A stretch of DNA of 42,775 nucleotides from Caulobacteraceae bacterium (GTDB taxonomy: Bacteria; Pseudomonadota; Alphaproteobacteria; Caulobacterales; Caulobacteraceae): the NCBI GenBank assembly GCA_025352085.1, contig JANXUA010000165.1, positions 1-42,775 of the forward strand. The letters run 5' to 3'. Shown here piece after piece: positions 34,032 through 40,957 of the stretch (the stretch's first letter is position 1; each line of letters begins with the position of its first letter). The notes below the pieces were generated by a model. It was not told the DNA's origin. It was given only the letters and a program-made list of their open reading frames with translations, and did not search any database. The translations under genes were made by a program, and so were the position numbers.

Positions 34032-34457
34032 ATGGACGACAAGTCAGAGATCATCGAGATGACGGCGGAGATCGTGGCCGCTTACGTCGAAAACAATACT
34101 CTTGCCACCGCCGATCTTCCGGCCCTGATTCAAAGCGTTCACCGCGCTCTGGCCGGCATCGCGACGGGCAATGAGACTGTTGAAGCCACGCCGAAAGAAC
34201 CGGCTGTGCCGATTCGGCGTTCGATTACGCCAGATCACCTCGTGTGCCTGGAAGATGGCCGCAAGTTCAAATCATTGAAGCGCCACCTGCGCACCAAGTA
34301 TAACATGAGCCCTGAAGACTATCGCGCCAAATGGGGTCTTGCCAAAGACTATCCGATGGTCGCGCCGAATTATGCGAAAGCCCGCTCCGAGTTGGCCAAG
34401 CAAATGGGTCTGGGTCAGGGCGGCCGTCAGGCGCCGAAGGCCGCCAAGCGCAAGTGA
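34032..34457 (+). CDS. mucR: MucR/Ros-family zinc-finger transcriptional regulator
   Basis: A 141-residue regulator. The N-terminal helical part (MTAEIVAAYVENNTLATADL then LPALIQSVHRALAG) forms the oligomerisation domain. The C-terminal part is the prokaryotic zinc finger: ITPDHLVCLEDGRKFKSLKR then HLRTKYNMSPEDYRAKWGL, with the Cys and two His ligands. The tail is basic (GGRQAPKAAKRK). Members are H-NS-like global regulators of surface polysaccharide, motility and cell-cycle genes in Alphaproteobacteria. The ATG at 34032 is preferred to a GTG nine codons upstream, since MDDKSEIIEMTAEIVAAYV is the usual beginning. It stands alone. Confidence 0.96.
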   Translation: MDDKSEIIEMTAEIVAAYVENNTLATADLPALIQSVHRALAGIATGNETVEATPKEPAVPIRRSITPDHLVCLEDGRKFKSLKRHLRTKYNMSPEDYRAKWGLAKDYPMVAPNYAKARSELAKQMGLGQGGRQAPKAAKRK

Positions 34458-34469
34458 GTTGAAAGCGCG

Positions 34470-34529
34470 GCGAAGCGGTCTCCCGGGGGGCATTGTCTCA
34501 ACGATCAGGGACAGTGTGGGGGGCTTCGC
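34470..34529. terminator. Imperfect long hairpin between convergent mucR and sufE
   Basis: GCGAAGC (34470-34476) pairs with GCTTCGC (34523-34529). Inside, CATTGTC and GACAGTG pair with one G-T wobble around a short loop. No T-run follows, so it is a weak terminator model, possibly acting on both converging transcripts. Confidence 0.3.
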
Positions 34530-34556
34530 TTCGGCCGCCGCCAGTCCTCTCGAGTC

Positions 34557-35003
34557 TCAATTCAGGCGCGCGCCCTCGGCGTCGCGCCTGATTCTTTGCA
34601 CCATCGAAAACAGGCCGTTGGAGCGCTGCTGAGACAGGGCGCCGCTCAGGCCCAGGGTGGCGAACGCCGCCTTGGCGTCGAAGGCTAGAATCTCCTCCGG
34701 CGTGCGCGCCGAATAGAGCCGCATCAGGATAGCGATCAGACCGCGCACGATATGGGCGTCGGAATCGCCGCGAAACCGCATCAACCCGTTCTGATCCTTC
34801 TGCGTCACCAGCCAGACCTGGCTGGCGCAGCCGCGCACCTTGTTGGCGTCGGTGCGTTCGGCGTCGCTCAGCGTCGCCAGATCCCGTCCCAGATCGATGA
34901 CATAGCGATAGCGCTCCTCCCAATCGCCAAGCACATCGAATTCCTCGACAAGCTCGGCGAGCGCGCGGTCGATGTCGGGCGCGAGGGGCGCCAAATGGGT
35001 CAT
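34557..35003 (-). CDS. sufE: SufE-family Fe-S assembly sulfur acceptor
   Basis: A 148-residue protein that accepts persulfide sulfur from the SufS cysteine desulfurase and stimulates it. The conserved block KVRGCASQVWLVTQKDQNGL carries the acceptor Cys, and FRGDSDAHIVRGLIAILMRL follows it. The N-terminal helical part FDVLGDWEERYRYVIDLGRD and the late LGLSGALSQQRSNGLFSMVQ are typical. No other suf gene is in the window. It is convergent with mucR and 25 bases ahead of the acyl-CoA dehydrogenase gene stop, in the same direction, so possibly transcribed after the latter. Confidence 0.95.
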   Translation of the reverse strand: MTHLAPLAPDIDRALAELVEEFDVLGDWEERYRYVIDLGRDLATLSDAERTDANKVRGCASQVWLVTQKDQNGLMRFRGDSDAHIVRGLIAILMRLYSARTPEEILAFDAKAAFATLGLSGALSQQRSNGLFSMVQRIRRDAEGARLN

Positions 35004-35027
35004 GGCTGAAGGACCGGAAGGAACGCG

Positions 35028-36173
35028 TTACGCCGCCTTATCGAGGGACAAGGCCTCATAGCGTCGCAAATGGTGATCGACCGAGCCGAATTCACCCTCG
35101 ATCATCGTGGCGCGCTTGAAAAAGTGGCCAATGGCCATTTCGTCGGTCATGCCCATGCCGCCGTGCAGTTGAATCGCGTTCTGGCCGACAAACCGGCACG
35201 CGCGGCCAATCTGGACCTTGGCGGCGGAAACACCCTTGGCCCGCTCGGCGGCGCTTTCGCCCAGTTTGATGTGCGCCATATAGGTCATGGAAATCGACTG
35301 TTCGAGCTGGATGAACATGTCGACCATGCGATGCTGCAGCACCTGGAATGAGGCGATCGGCACGCCGAACTGCTTGCGCTCCTTGGTGTAGGACAGCGTG
35401 CCCTCGTGCAGACGGCGCAGGACGCCCAGCGATTCCGCACAGGTCGCGGCGATGGCTTCGTCGACCACCTGCTCTACCAGAGGCAGGGCCGCGCCCTCAG
35501 CGCCGATCAGGGCGTCGGCCGGGATTGAGACATTCTCGAAGGTGACCTCGGACGCGCGGCGCCCGTCGACGGTCGGATAGTCGCGGGTGATTAGTCCAGC
35601 GGTGGATTTATCGACCACGAACACCGAAACGCCCTGCGCCTCGCGCTGGCCGCCGCCGGTACGGGCGGTAACGATCAGATGACTCGCCCACGGCGCGCCG
35701 ACCACCACCGATTTCATCCCGTTGAGCACATAACCGGCGCCTTTCCTGGTCGCCGTCGTCTTCAGATCGCTCAGATTGTAGCGGCCCTGCGGTTCGGCGT
35801 AGGCGAAGGCGAAAGTCGCCTTGCCCTCGATGATCTTCCCGATCAGGTCCGCCGCGCCGGCTGGCGCGCCATGTTTCAGGAAACCGCCACCGATCACCAC
35901 GGTGCCCAGATAGGGCTCGACCACCAGCGCCTTGCCGAACTCCTCCATCACCACCATCACTTCGGTGGCGCCGCCGCCCAGACCGCCGTGGTCCTCGGAG
36001 AAGGACGCGCCCAATATGCCCAGATCCTCGGCGAACGCCTTCCACACCGCCGGGCGCCAGCCGTCCGCCGAATTGATCGACGCGCGGCGCGTGTCGAAAT
36101 CATAGTGATCGGCCAGATAGCTGGCGACCGAGTCGCGCAGCATCGATTGTTCGTCGGTGAAGCTGAAATCCAT
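35028..36173 (-). CDS. Acyl-CoA dehydrogenase family protein
   Basis: A 381-residue flavoprotein introducing a 2,3-double bond into an acyl-CoA. The N-domain begins MDFSFTDEQSMLRDSVASYL and has SFSEDHGGLGGGATEVMVVM. The middle beta-domain has FAYAEPQGRYNLSDLKTTAT and GMKSVVVGAPWASHLIVTAR. The C-domain has RKQFGVPIASFQVLQHRMVD and AIQLHGGMGMTDEMAIGHFF. The end (GSVDHHLRRYEAL) lacks the usual IYEG catalytic-glutamate motif of MCAD-like enzymes. It is 55 bases after a second, different acyl-CoA dehydrogenase, as in the FadE pairs that form mixed tetramers in sterol side-chain degradation; that model is inferred. Confidence 0.93.
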   Translation of the reverse strand: MDFSFTDEQSMLRDSVASYLADHYDFDTRRASINSADGWRPAVWKAFAEDLGILGASFSEDHGGLGGGATEVMVVMEEFGKALVVEPYLGTVVIGGGFLKHGAPAGAADLIGKIIEGKATFAFAYAEPQGRYNLSDLKTTATRKGAGYVLNGMKSVVVGAPWASHLIVTARTGGGQREAQGVSVFVVDKSTAGLITRDYPTVDGRRASEVTFENVSIPADALIGAEGAALPLVEQVVDEAIAATCAESLGVLRRLHEGTLSYTKERKQFGVPIASFQVLQHRMVDMFIQLEQSISMTYMAHIKLGESAAERAKGVSAAKVQIGRACRFVGQNAIQLHGGMGMTDEMAIGHFFKRATMIEGEFGSVDHHLRRYEALSLDKAA

Positions 36174-36228
36174 GGGACGGCGTCTTTCTGTCGTTGTGGT
36201 CGGGCGGAGAGGGTGAATCGGGCGGCCG

Positions 36229-37433
36229 CTAGAGGCCCAGCACGACCTTGGCGATGATGTTGCGCTGGATCTCGTTGGAGCCGCCGTAGATCGACGTCTT
36301 GCGCACGTTGAAATAGGCGCCGGCGACGCCGTGCGCGTCATCGGGGCCAACCGCCCCCAGGTTGTGCGGGGCATTGCGCAGATAAGGCGCGCCATAATGG
36401 CCCGCCGCCTCCAGGGTCAGCTCGGTCAGCCTTTGCTGGATCTCGGTGCCCTTGATCTTCAGGATCGAGGATTCCGGTCCGGGTCCCTTGCCCGCGCTCT
36501 CGCCGGCCAGGGTGCGCAGTTCGGTGTATTCCAGCGCCGTCAGGTCGATCTCCAGTTCGGCGACTTTGCGCTTGAAGAACGGGTCGGCCAGCAGGGGGCC
36601 GGTGTCGTCGGCCAGTTCGCTGCGCGCCATCTGGCGCAAACGCTCCAGCCCGCGCTTCGAGCGCGCCACGCCGGCTATGCCGGAGCGCTCGTGCAGCAAC
36701 AACGACTTGGCGCACGTCCAGCCTTGATTTTCATGGTAAATCCGGTTTTCTACCGGCACCTTCACGTTATCGAGGAAGACATCGTTGACCTCGTGGCCGC
36801 CTTCCAGGGTGATGATCGGCCGCACGGAAATCCCCGGCGACTTCATGTCGATCAGCAGGAAGCTGATGCCCGCCTGCGGCTTGGCGGTCGGGTCGGTGCG
36901 GACAGGAAGAAGCCCCAATCGGCGTGCTGCGCCAGGGTGGTCCAGGTTTTCTGGCCGTTGACCAGATAATATTCCTTGCCGTCATCGGCGGTGAAGCGCT
37001 CGGCCTTGCACTTCAGCGAGGCGAGATCGGAGCCGGCGCCGGGCTCGGAATAGCCCTGGCACCACCATTCGATCCCGTCGCGGATCCCCGGCAGGAAGCG
37101 CGCCTTCTGCTCCTCGGTGCCGAAGGTGTAGATCACCGGCGCGACCATGGTCACGCCGAACGGCAGGACCGGCAGGGCTTCGGCCTTGGCTAACTCCTCC
37201 GACCAGATGTATTTCTGCGTCGGCGTCCAATCGGTGCCGCCCCATTCCTTGGGCCACGCCGGCGCGGACCAGCCTTTTTTGGCCAGGATGCGGTGCCAGG
37301 AGAAATAGTCCTCCTTGGTCAGGGCTTCCTCGTTTTGCTGCTTCGCGCGCAGGGCCTTCGGATAGTTTTCCGCGATGAAGGTGTGCACCTCCTTGCGAAA
37401 CGCGGTGTCGTCGGCCGAAAAATCGAGATCCAT
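36229..37433 (-). pseudogene. Acyl-CoA dehydrogenase gene with a one-base deletion
   Basis: Two adjoining frames together encode a complete acyl-CoA dehydrogenase of about 401 residues. The first starts at 37433 after AGAGGAAAC: MDLDFSADDTAFRKEVHTFI, with WWCQGYSEPGAGSDLASLK, up to ADWGFFL near 36903. The second carries on from VRTDPTAKPQAGISFLLIDM, with SLLLHERSGIAGVARSKRGL and a perfect end TSIYGGSNEIQRNIIAKVVL. One missing base after CTG at about 36903 (CTG-TCC where CTG-GTC is expected) explains the shift. Nothing else is decayed, so the lesion is either very recent or a base-calling error. If real, the first part alone would be a dead N-domain. It would be the partner of the neighbouring dehydrogenase. 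Confidence 0.9.
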
Positions 37434-37598
37434 GGTGTTTCCTCTTGCAACCCGTGCGCGACTGATCATCGATCATAAGGGGCAGCCCCCCCCGTTGCCA
37501 AGAACCGTTGGCCAAGGAAACACCTATAAACACCGGGTGCCGAGAATCAAAAACGGCGCCGGGTCGCCCCGGCGCCGTTGATCGTCCCACCGTGCGCG

Positions 37599-37977
37599 TC
37601 AGTCGGCGTTGGAATGCGACCCGGCGATGGAGGCCGACGCCTCGCCCGCGTTGTGCGCCAGAACCTGACAGGGGCCGCCGCGCTCGGCGATCAAGCCCAG
37701 CTTGCCCGTCGCGTCGGCGTGGTTCGCCTGCCGCAGAGCGTCGTAGCGCGCCACGTCGGCACGCTCGAGAATCTCGGCCACGCGGGTACGGCTTTCCGCC
37801 TTCACAAGGGCGTCGAACATGGCGGCGTCGCCGGCCCCGAGCGCCTTAGCCGACGCCAGGCCGTCAAAGCGGGCGGCCGCCACATATTGGGAATTGGTCA
37901 GGCGTGGCGAACGCGGCCGACGCCGGCAGAGCGACGGCGGCCATAGTGAAAGCGACGATGATGGTGTTGACGGACAT
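37599..37977 (-). pseudogene. Small secreted protein gene, frameshifted after the signal peptide
   Basis: From the ATG at 37977 (AAGGA about 12 bases upstream) the frame encodes a clear signal peptide MSVNTIIVAFTMAAVALPAS then AAFA, and next runs out of family-like sequence. One base later the adjacent frame encodes the mature protein of about 100 residues (LTNSQYVAAARFDGLASAKA, later RADVARYDALRQANHADATG and ERGGPCQVLAHNAGEASASI). One extra C near 37901-37902 accounts for it. Helical secreted proteins with a YVAAARF.GLA start and a single late Cys are familiar in Caulobacterales-type genomes; function unknown. Either a recent pseudogene or a sequencing error. It shares its leader with the next gene upstream. 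Confidence 0.7.
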
Positions 37978-38050
37978 GACCCGCTCGTCCTTTGGGGTTG
38001 AATGTCGCCGTTCATTCCATATTCATCGCCGAAATTCAAATCAACTATAG
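37978..38050 (-). promoter_or_regulatory. Shared leader/promoter block, copy A
   Basis: Immediately upstream of the secreted-protein start. Plus-strand landmarks are TCCTTTGGGGTTGAATG, CGTTCATTC, TATTCA and ATTCAAAT (38034-38041), in the same order and nearly the same distances as in the block before the UrcA-family gene. AT-rich sequence continues to about 38120. No further gene is seen up to the UrcA-family stop at 38186. Confidence 0.6.
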
Positions 38051-38185
38051 TAAATATTGCTTCATTACACGTTATTGATATATATTTCTCTTAATGTAAT
38101 TCACGTAATATTAAAGATAACCAAGGCGACCGGCGTCGCCGCACCTCAAGGTCGGGCCCGAGGTGCAGCGACGAACCAGTCAGAT

Positions 38186-38524
38186 CTAATGAAACGCGAC
38201 CTGGATCGATTTGGGATCGGCCGACGCGAGAGCCGCAAGCGCGCTGGAGTGCATTTGTTCGACGCCCTGCGAGATCAGATCGTCGCGGCAGGACCGGTTG
38301 TTGCGAACGTCGGCGGGTGAATGGCCTTCGCCGTACGACGCACAGGCGGCCCGGCTGGCGGACTGCATGCGGCTGTAGAGCGTGGCGACGCCCGATTTCG
38401 TGGCCAGATTGAGATCGCCGATGTGAACCGTCATTTGCGGAACATCCGCTTCGGGGGCGGCCTCAGCGACAGCCGCGGTCGACAGGACGGCGGCGAAAGC
38501 AAGAATGGTTTTACCGATGAACAT
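38186..38524 (-). CDS. UrcA family secreted protein
   Basis: A 112-residue exported protein. The signal peptide MFIGKTILAFAAVLSTAAVA ends near AEAA. The mature part shows the UrcA pattern: MTVHIGDLNLATKSGVATLY then SRMQSASRAACASYGEGHSP, and later Cys in NNRSCRDDLISQG. The two cysteines probably form a disulfide. UrcA-family proteins are small periplasmic proteins in Sphingomonadales and Caulobacterales; their function is unknown. AAGGAGG lies nine bases before the ATG. The leader and the first signal-peptide residues resemble those of the neighbouring secreted gene. Confidence 0.9.
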   Translation of the reverse strand: MFIGKTILAFAAVLSTAAVAEAAPEADVPQMTVHIGDLNLATKSGVATLYSRMQSASRAACASYGEGHSPADVRNNRSCRDDLISQGVEQMHSSALAALASADPKSIQVAFH

Positions 38525-38597
38525 GACCCGTTCCTCCTTGGGGTTTGAATGAAGCGTTCATCCTGTATTCAGAAACGTAATTCAAATTAATTAGTGT
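38525..38597 (-). promoter_or_regulatory. Shared leader/promoter block, copy B
   Basis: Immediately upstream of the UrcA-family start. Plus-strand landmarks TCCTTGGGGTTTGAATG, CGTTCATCC, TATTCA and ATTCAAAT (38580-38587) repeat copy A. The ATTCAAAT box is 56 bases from the start here and 57 in copy A. AT-rich sequence continues to about 38660. Confidence 0.6.
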
Positions 38598-38718
38598 TTA
38601 TTATGATTTATTAAACGGGATTAATGTGTATTCGATGTCATGAATATTTCTTAATATTGAATTCGAACGTGGTCGGATTTTCTTGCGCCGGGCCTTCGAA
38701 TTGGGCATGGAAACGCGC

Positions 38719-38934
38719 ATGAACGCCCCTCCCCGCCTCATCGCCACGCCGTGCGTGCAGGTCTGCGTCGTCGATGGCGAAAGCGGACTTTGCCTGGGCT
38801 GTTACCGAACCCTGGGCGAGGTCGCCGGATGGTCACGCCTAACCGACGAGGCGCGCGCCCTCGTCATGGCGGAACTGCCGGGCCGCAAAAGCCGCATTGC
38901 CCCGGAGAAGCTGGCGATGATGGGCGCGGCCTAG
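38719..38934 (+). CDS. DUF1289 family protein (YdhL-like)
   Basis: A 71-residue cytosolic protein with the full DUF1289 signature: TPCVQVCVVDGESGLCLGCY then RTLGEVAGWSRLTDEARALV. The four cysteines (CxxxC...CxGC) suggest a metal or iron-sulfur site, and the following RTxxEIxxW is family-defining. Function is unknown. The start could be this ATG or one four codons earlier; GGAAA just before 38719 decides weakly. It is on the plus strand, alone, facing the NTF2-like gene tail-to-tail. Confidence 0.9.
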   Translation: MNAPPRLIATPCVQVCVVDGESGLCLGCYRTLGEVAGWSRLTDEARALVMAELPGRKSRIAPEKLAMMGAA

Positions 38935-39053
38935 CGGAAAGACTTCAACGCCCGGCGCCGACTTCAGTGGCGACTCTGCCCGCGTTCGAAACCTCCGCTC
39001 CCGATCGCGAACCTTCCGAAGAACGCCGATGGTCGGGAAGCGGAAATCAACCC

Positions 39054-39515
39054 CTAGGGGCTCGGCGCCAGGTTGGCGTGGCGAGCGACCTCTTGCCAAC
39101 CTGACGGCGTAGAGAGCCAGACGGCCGTGAATCGCAGCGGCAACAGCTTGCCGGCCAGAGGCATCTTGCCAGCCCACTCGACTTTCTCAGCGCCGATCAC
39201 CACCGCGATGTTGCCGTAGTGGTGGATGTACTCAATGGTGCGTTCGTAAGATTTAAACGAGAGCGTTCCGCCCTTGACCATCGCGAGCACCTGCGGAGCG
39301 GTGGCGAATTTGTTCAGCGGATTGGTGACCACAAAGTCCTTGGACCAGAGCCGCTCAAGGGCGACAGGGTCGGTCGCCATGAAGGCCGCGACTTCACGTT
39401 GGTTTGCACGTCTCAGCTCCGCGTCCGCCCCATGATTTTCATCTCGATCTTGAGCCGAGGACGAACCCGCGACAATTGCCAAGGCACAAGACAGGCCAGC
39501 CCACGACATTTTCAT
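39054..39515 (-). CDS. Secreted NTF2-like (SnoaL/DUF4440-type) protein
   Basis: A 153-residue exported protein. A signal peptide is seen (MKMSWAGLSCALAIVAGSSS ending SAQ), and AAGGA lies nine bases before the ATG. The mature part has the cone-shaped alpha+beta NTF2 pattern: a helix LRRANQREVAAFMATDPVAL then ERLWSKDFVVTNPLNKFATA, followed by KSYERTIEYIHHYGNIAVVI and a final TAVWLSTPSGWQEVARHANL strand pair. Such DUF4440 domains bind small ligands or act as enzymes; this one has no assignable activity. It is transcribed alone. Confidence 0.87.
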   Translation of the reverse strand: MKMSWAGLSCALAIVAGSSSAQDRDENHGADAELRRANQREVAAFMATDPVALERLWSKDFVVTNPLNKFATAPQVLAMVKGGTLSFKSYERTIEYIHHYGNIAVVIGAEKVEWAGKMPLAGKLLPLRFTAVWLSTPSGWQEVARHANLAPSP

Positions 39516-39794
39516 CTTGATATATCCTTGGTTTGATTTGCTTGTGGCGCACCATGCTCTGCACAAGTCGGCGGGACAATCAATAACCACCGGTCGGTTG
39601 CACCCGTTCACTTGCGAACCGTCTGAGTGCGCCCGGACAACTGAAGAATGCCGTCAACCAGATGGCTTGGCCCTTCCGCACCCAAAACATCTGCCTTGGG
39701 CCGCTCCCGCCCTTTGCTTGGCTCCAACATCCGACCGTTCGCGACGCCGGCGGCCTTCGAGCCTCACCAGGCGCCAAGCGTCCGGATGTACCCC
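39516..39794. other. Gene-free stretch between NTF2-like gene and dusA
   Basis: About 280 bases without a credible gene. Short frames exist in several registers but have no ribosome site and no family features. No hairpin terminator or RNA gene was recognised. It should hold the promoter of the NTF2-like gene (plus-strand side) and the end of dusA. Confidence 0.5.
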
Positions 39795-40805
39795 CTAAGC
39801 CGCCCGCAGATCGCGGGTGCGGAGCGCCGCCTCGCGCACGGCGTCAAGCGCCCGCTCCACCACCTCCGCACCGGCGCCGGGGACGATGCTGTCCACCGTC
39901 AGTGTCCGCCGCCAGACCCGCGCGCCCGGCAGGCCGTGAAACAGGCCCAGCATGTGCCGCGTCATGGCCGGCAAACGGGTCCCGCGCGCCAGCTCCGAGC
40001 GAATGTAGGGCAGATACCGCTCCACGGCGTCGAACGGCGAGACGACGTCGGCCGCCGGATCAAACAAAGCCCGATCCGCTTCGCCAAGCCGCGCCGGCTC
40101 GTGATAGGCGGCGCGGCCGAGCATGACGCCATCGACGCCGTGGGCCAGATGCTCCCGCGCGGCGGCCACGCTGGGCACCCCGCCGTTGATCACGATCGTC
40201 AGATCCGGGCGCTCGCGCTTCAGCCGATAGACCAGATCGTAGTCGAGCGGCGGAATGTCGCGGTTGTCCTTGGGCGAGAGGCCCGACAGCCACGCCTTGC
40301 GCGCGTGCACCGCGAACACCCGCACGCCGGCGGCGGCGCAGGCGTCGACCATGGCGAACAGGCTCTCTTCGGGAACCTGATCGTCCACCCCCAGGCGGCA
40401 CTTGACCGTCGCCGGGATATCGACCGCCGCGATAATCGCCGCCATGCAGTCGGCGACCAGGTCGGGCTCGCGCATCAGGCAGGCACCAAAACGCCCGCTC
40501 TGCACGCGGTCGGACGGACAGCCGATGTTGAGATTGATCTCGTCATAGCCGAAATCCTCGCCGATCCGCGCCGCGACCACGAGATCGGCCGGATCCGATC
40601 CGCCAAGTTGCAAGGCCACCGGATGCTCACCGCGATCAAAGCCAAGCAGGCGCTCGCGATCGCCATGCAGCACCGCGCCGGTGGTCAGCATCTCAGTGTA
40701 GAGCCGCGCGCGCGACGTGAGGACGCGATGGAACGACCGGCAGTGACGATCCGTCCAGTCCATCATCGGGGCGATGGAAAATCGATGAGAAATGTCCGAA
40801 CTCAC
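39795..40805 (-). CDS. dusA: tRNA-dihydrouridine synthase A
   Basis: A 336-residue flavoenzyme reducing uridines 20/20a in the D-loop of tRNA. Motifs: SIAPMMDWTDRHCRSFHRVL (FMN site and DusA start), then LQLGGSDPADLVVAARI, the catalytic NLNIGCPSDRVQSGRFGACL with Cys, VKCRLGVDD (DusA-typical), FAVHARKAWLSGLSPKDNRD and INGGVPSVAAAREHLAHGVD. Length and motifs all fit the DusA subfamily. The start is GTG at 40805 (GTGAGTTCGGAC). No ATG is available ahead of the conserved block other than the double Met inside it. Divergent from the PQQ dehydrogenase gene with 152 bases between. Confidence 0.95.
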   Translation of the reverse strand: MSSDISHRFSIAPMMDWTDRHCRSFHRVLTSRARLYTEMLTTGAVLHGDRERLLGFDRGEHPVALQLGGSDPADLVVAARIGEDFGYDEINLNIGCPSDRVQSGRFGACLMREPDLVADCMAAIIAAVDIPATVKCRLGVDDQVPEESLFAMVDACAAAGVRVFAVHARKAWLSGLSPKDNRDIPPLDYDLVYRLKRERPDLTIVINGGVPSVAAAREHLAHGVDGVMLGRAAYHEPARLGEADRALFDPAADVVSPFDAVERYLPYIRSELARGTRLPAMTRHMLGLFHGLPGARVWRRTLTVDSIVPGAGAEVVERALDAVREAALRTRDLRAA

Positions 40806-40957
40806 TTAATTCGACCCTGTCCAGGATGGTCGCCCGCGCGCGGACGCGCTTCCATACCCCACCGCGCCGCGAGATTCACCATCGCGCGGGTTTGCCGCGA
40901 CGAAGCCCGGCCCGACCTGTTGAACCGCGCCGACCTGGGCCCTAGTCTGGCCAGCTG

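Noticed and set aside
36174-36395. N-terminal extension of the acyl-CoA dehydrogenase at 35028-36173
   Set aside because: The frame is open upstream, but it overlaps the preceding dehydrogenase and its translation is Arg/Thr/Ser-rich; MDFSFTDEQSM is the true family start.
39580-39777. Short frames in the gap before dusA
   Set aside because: No ribosome site or family features; their composition matches random high-GC frames.
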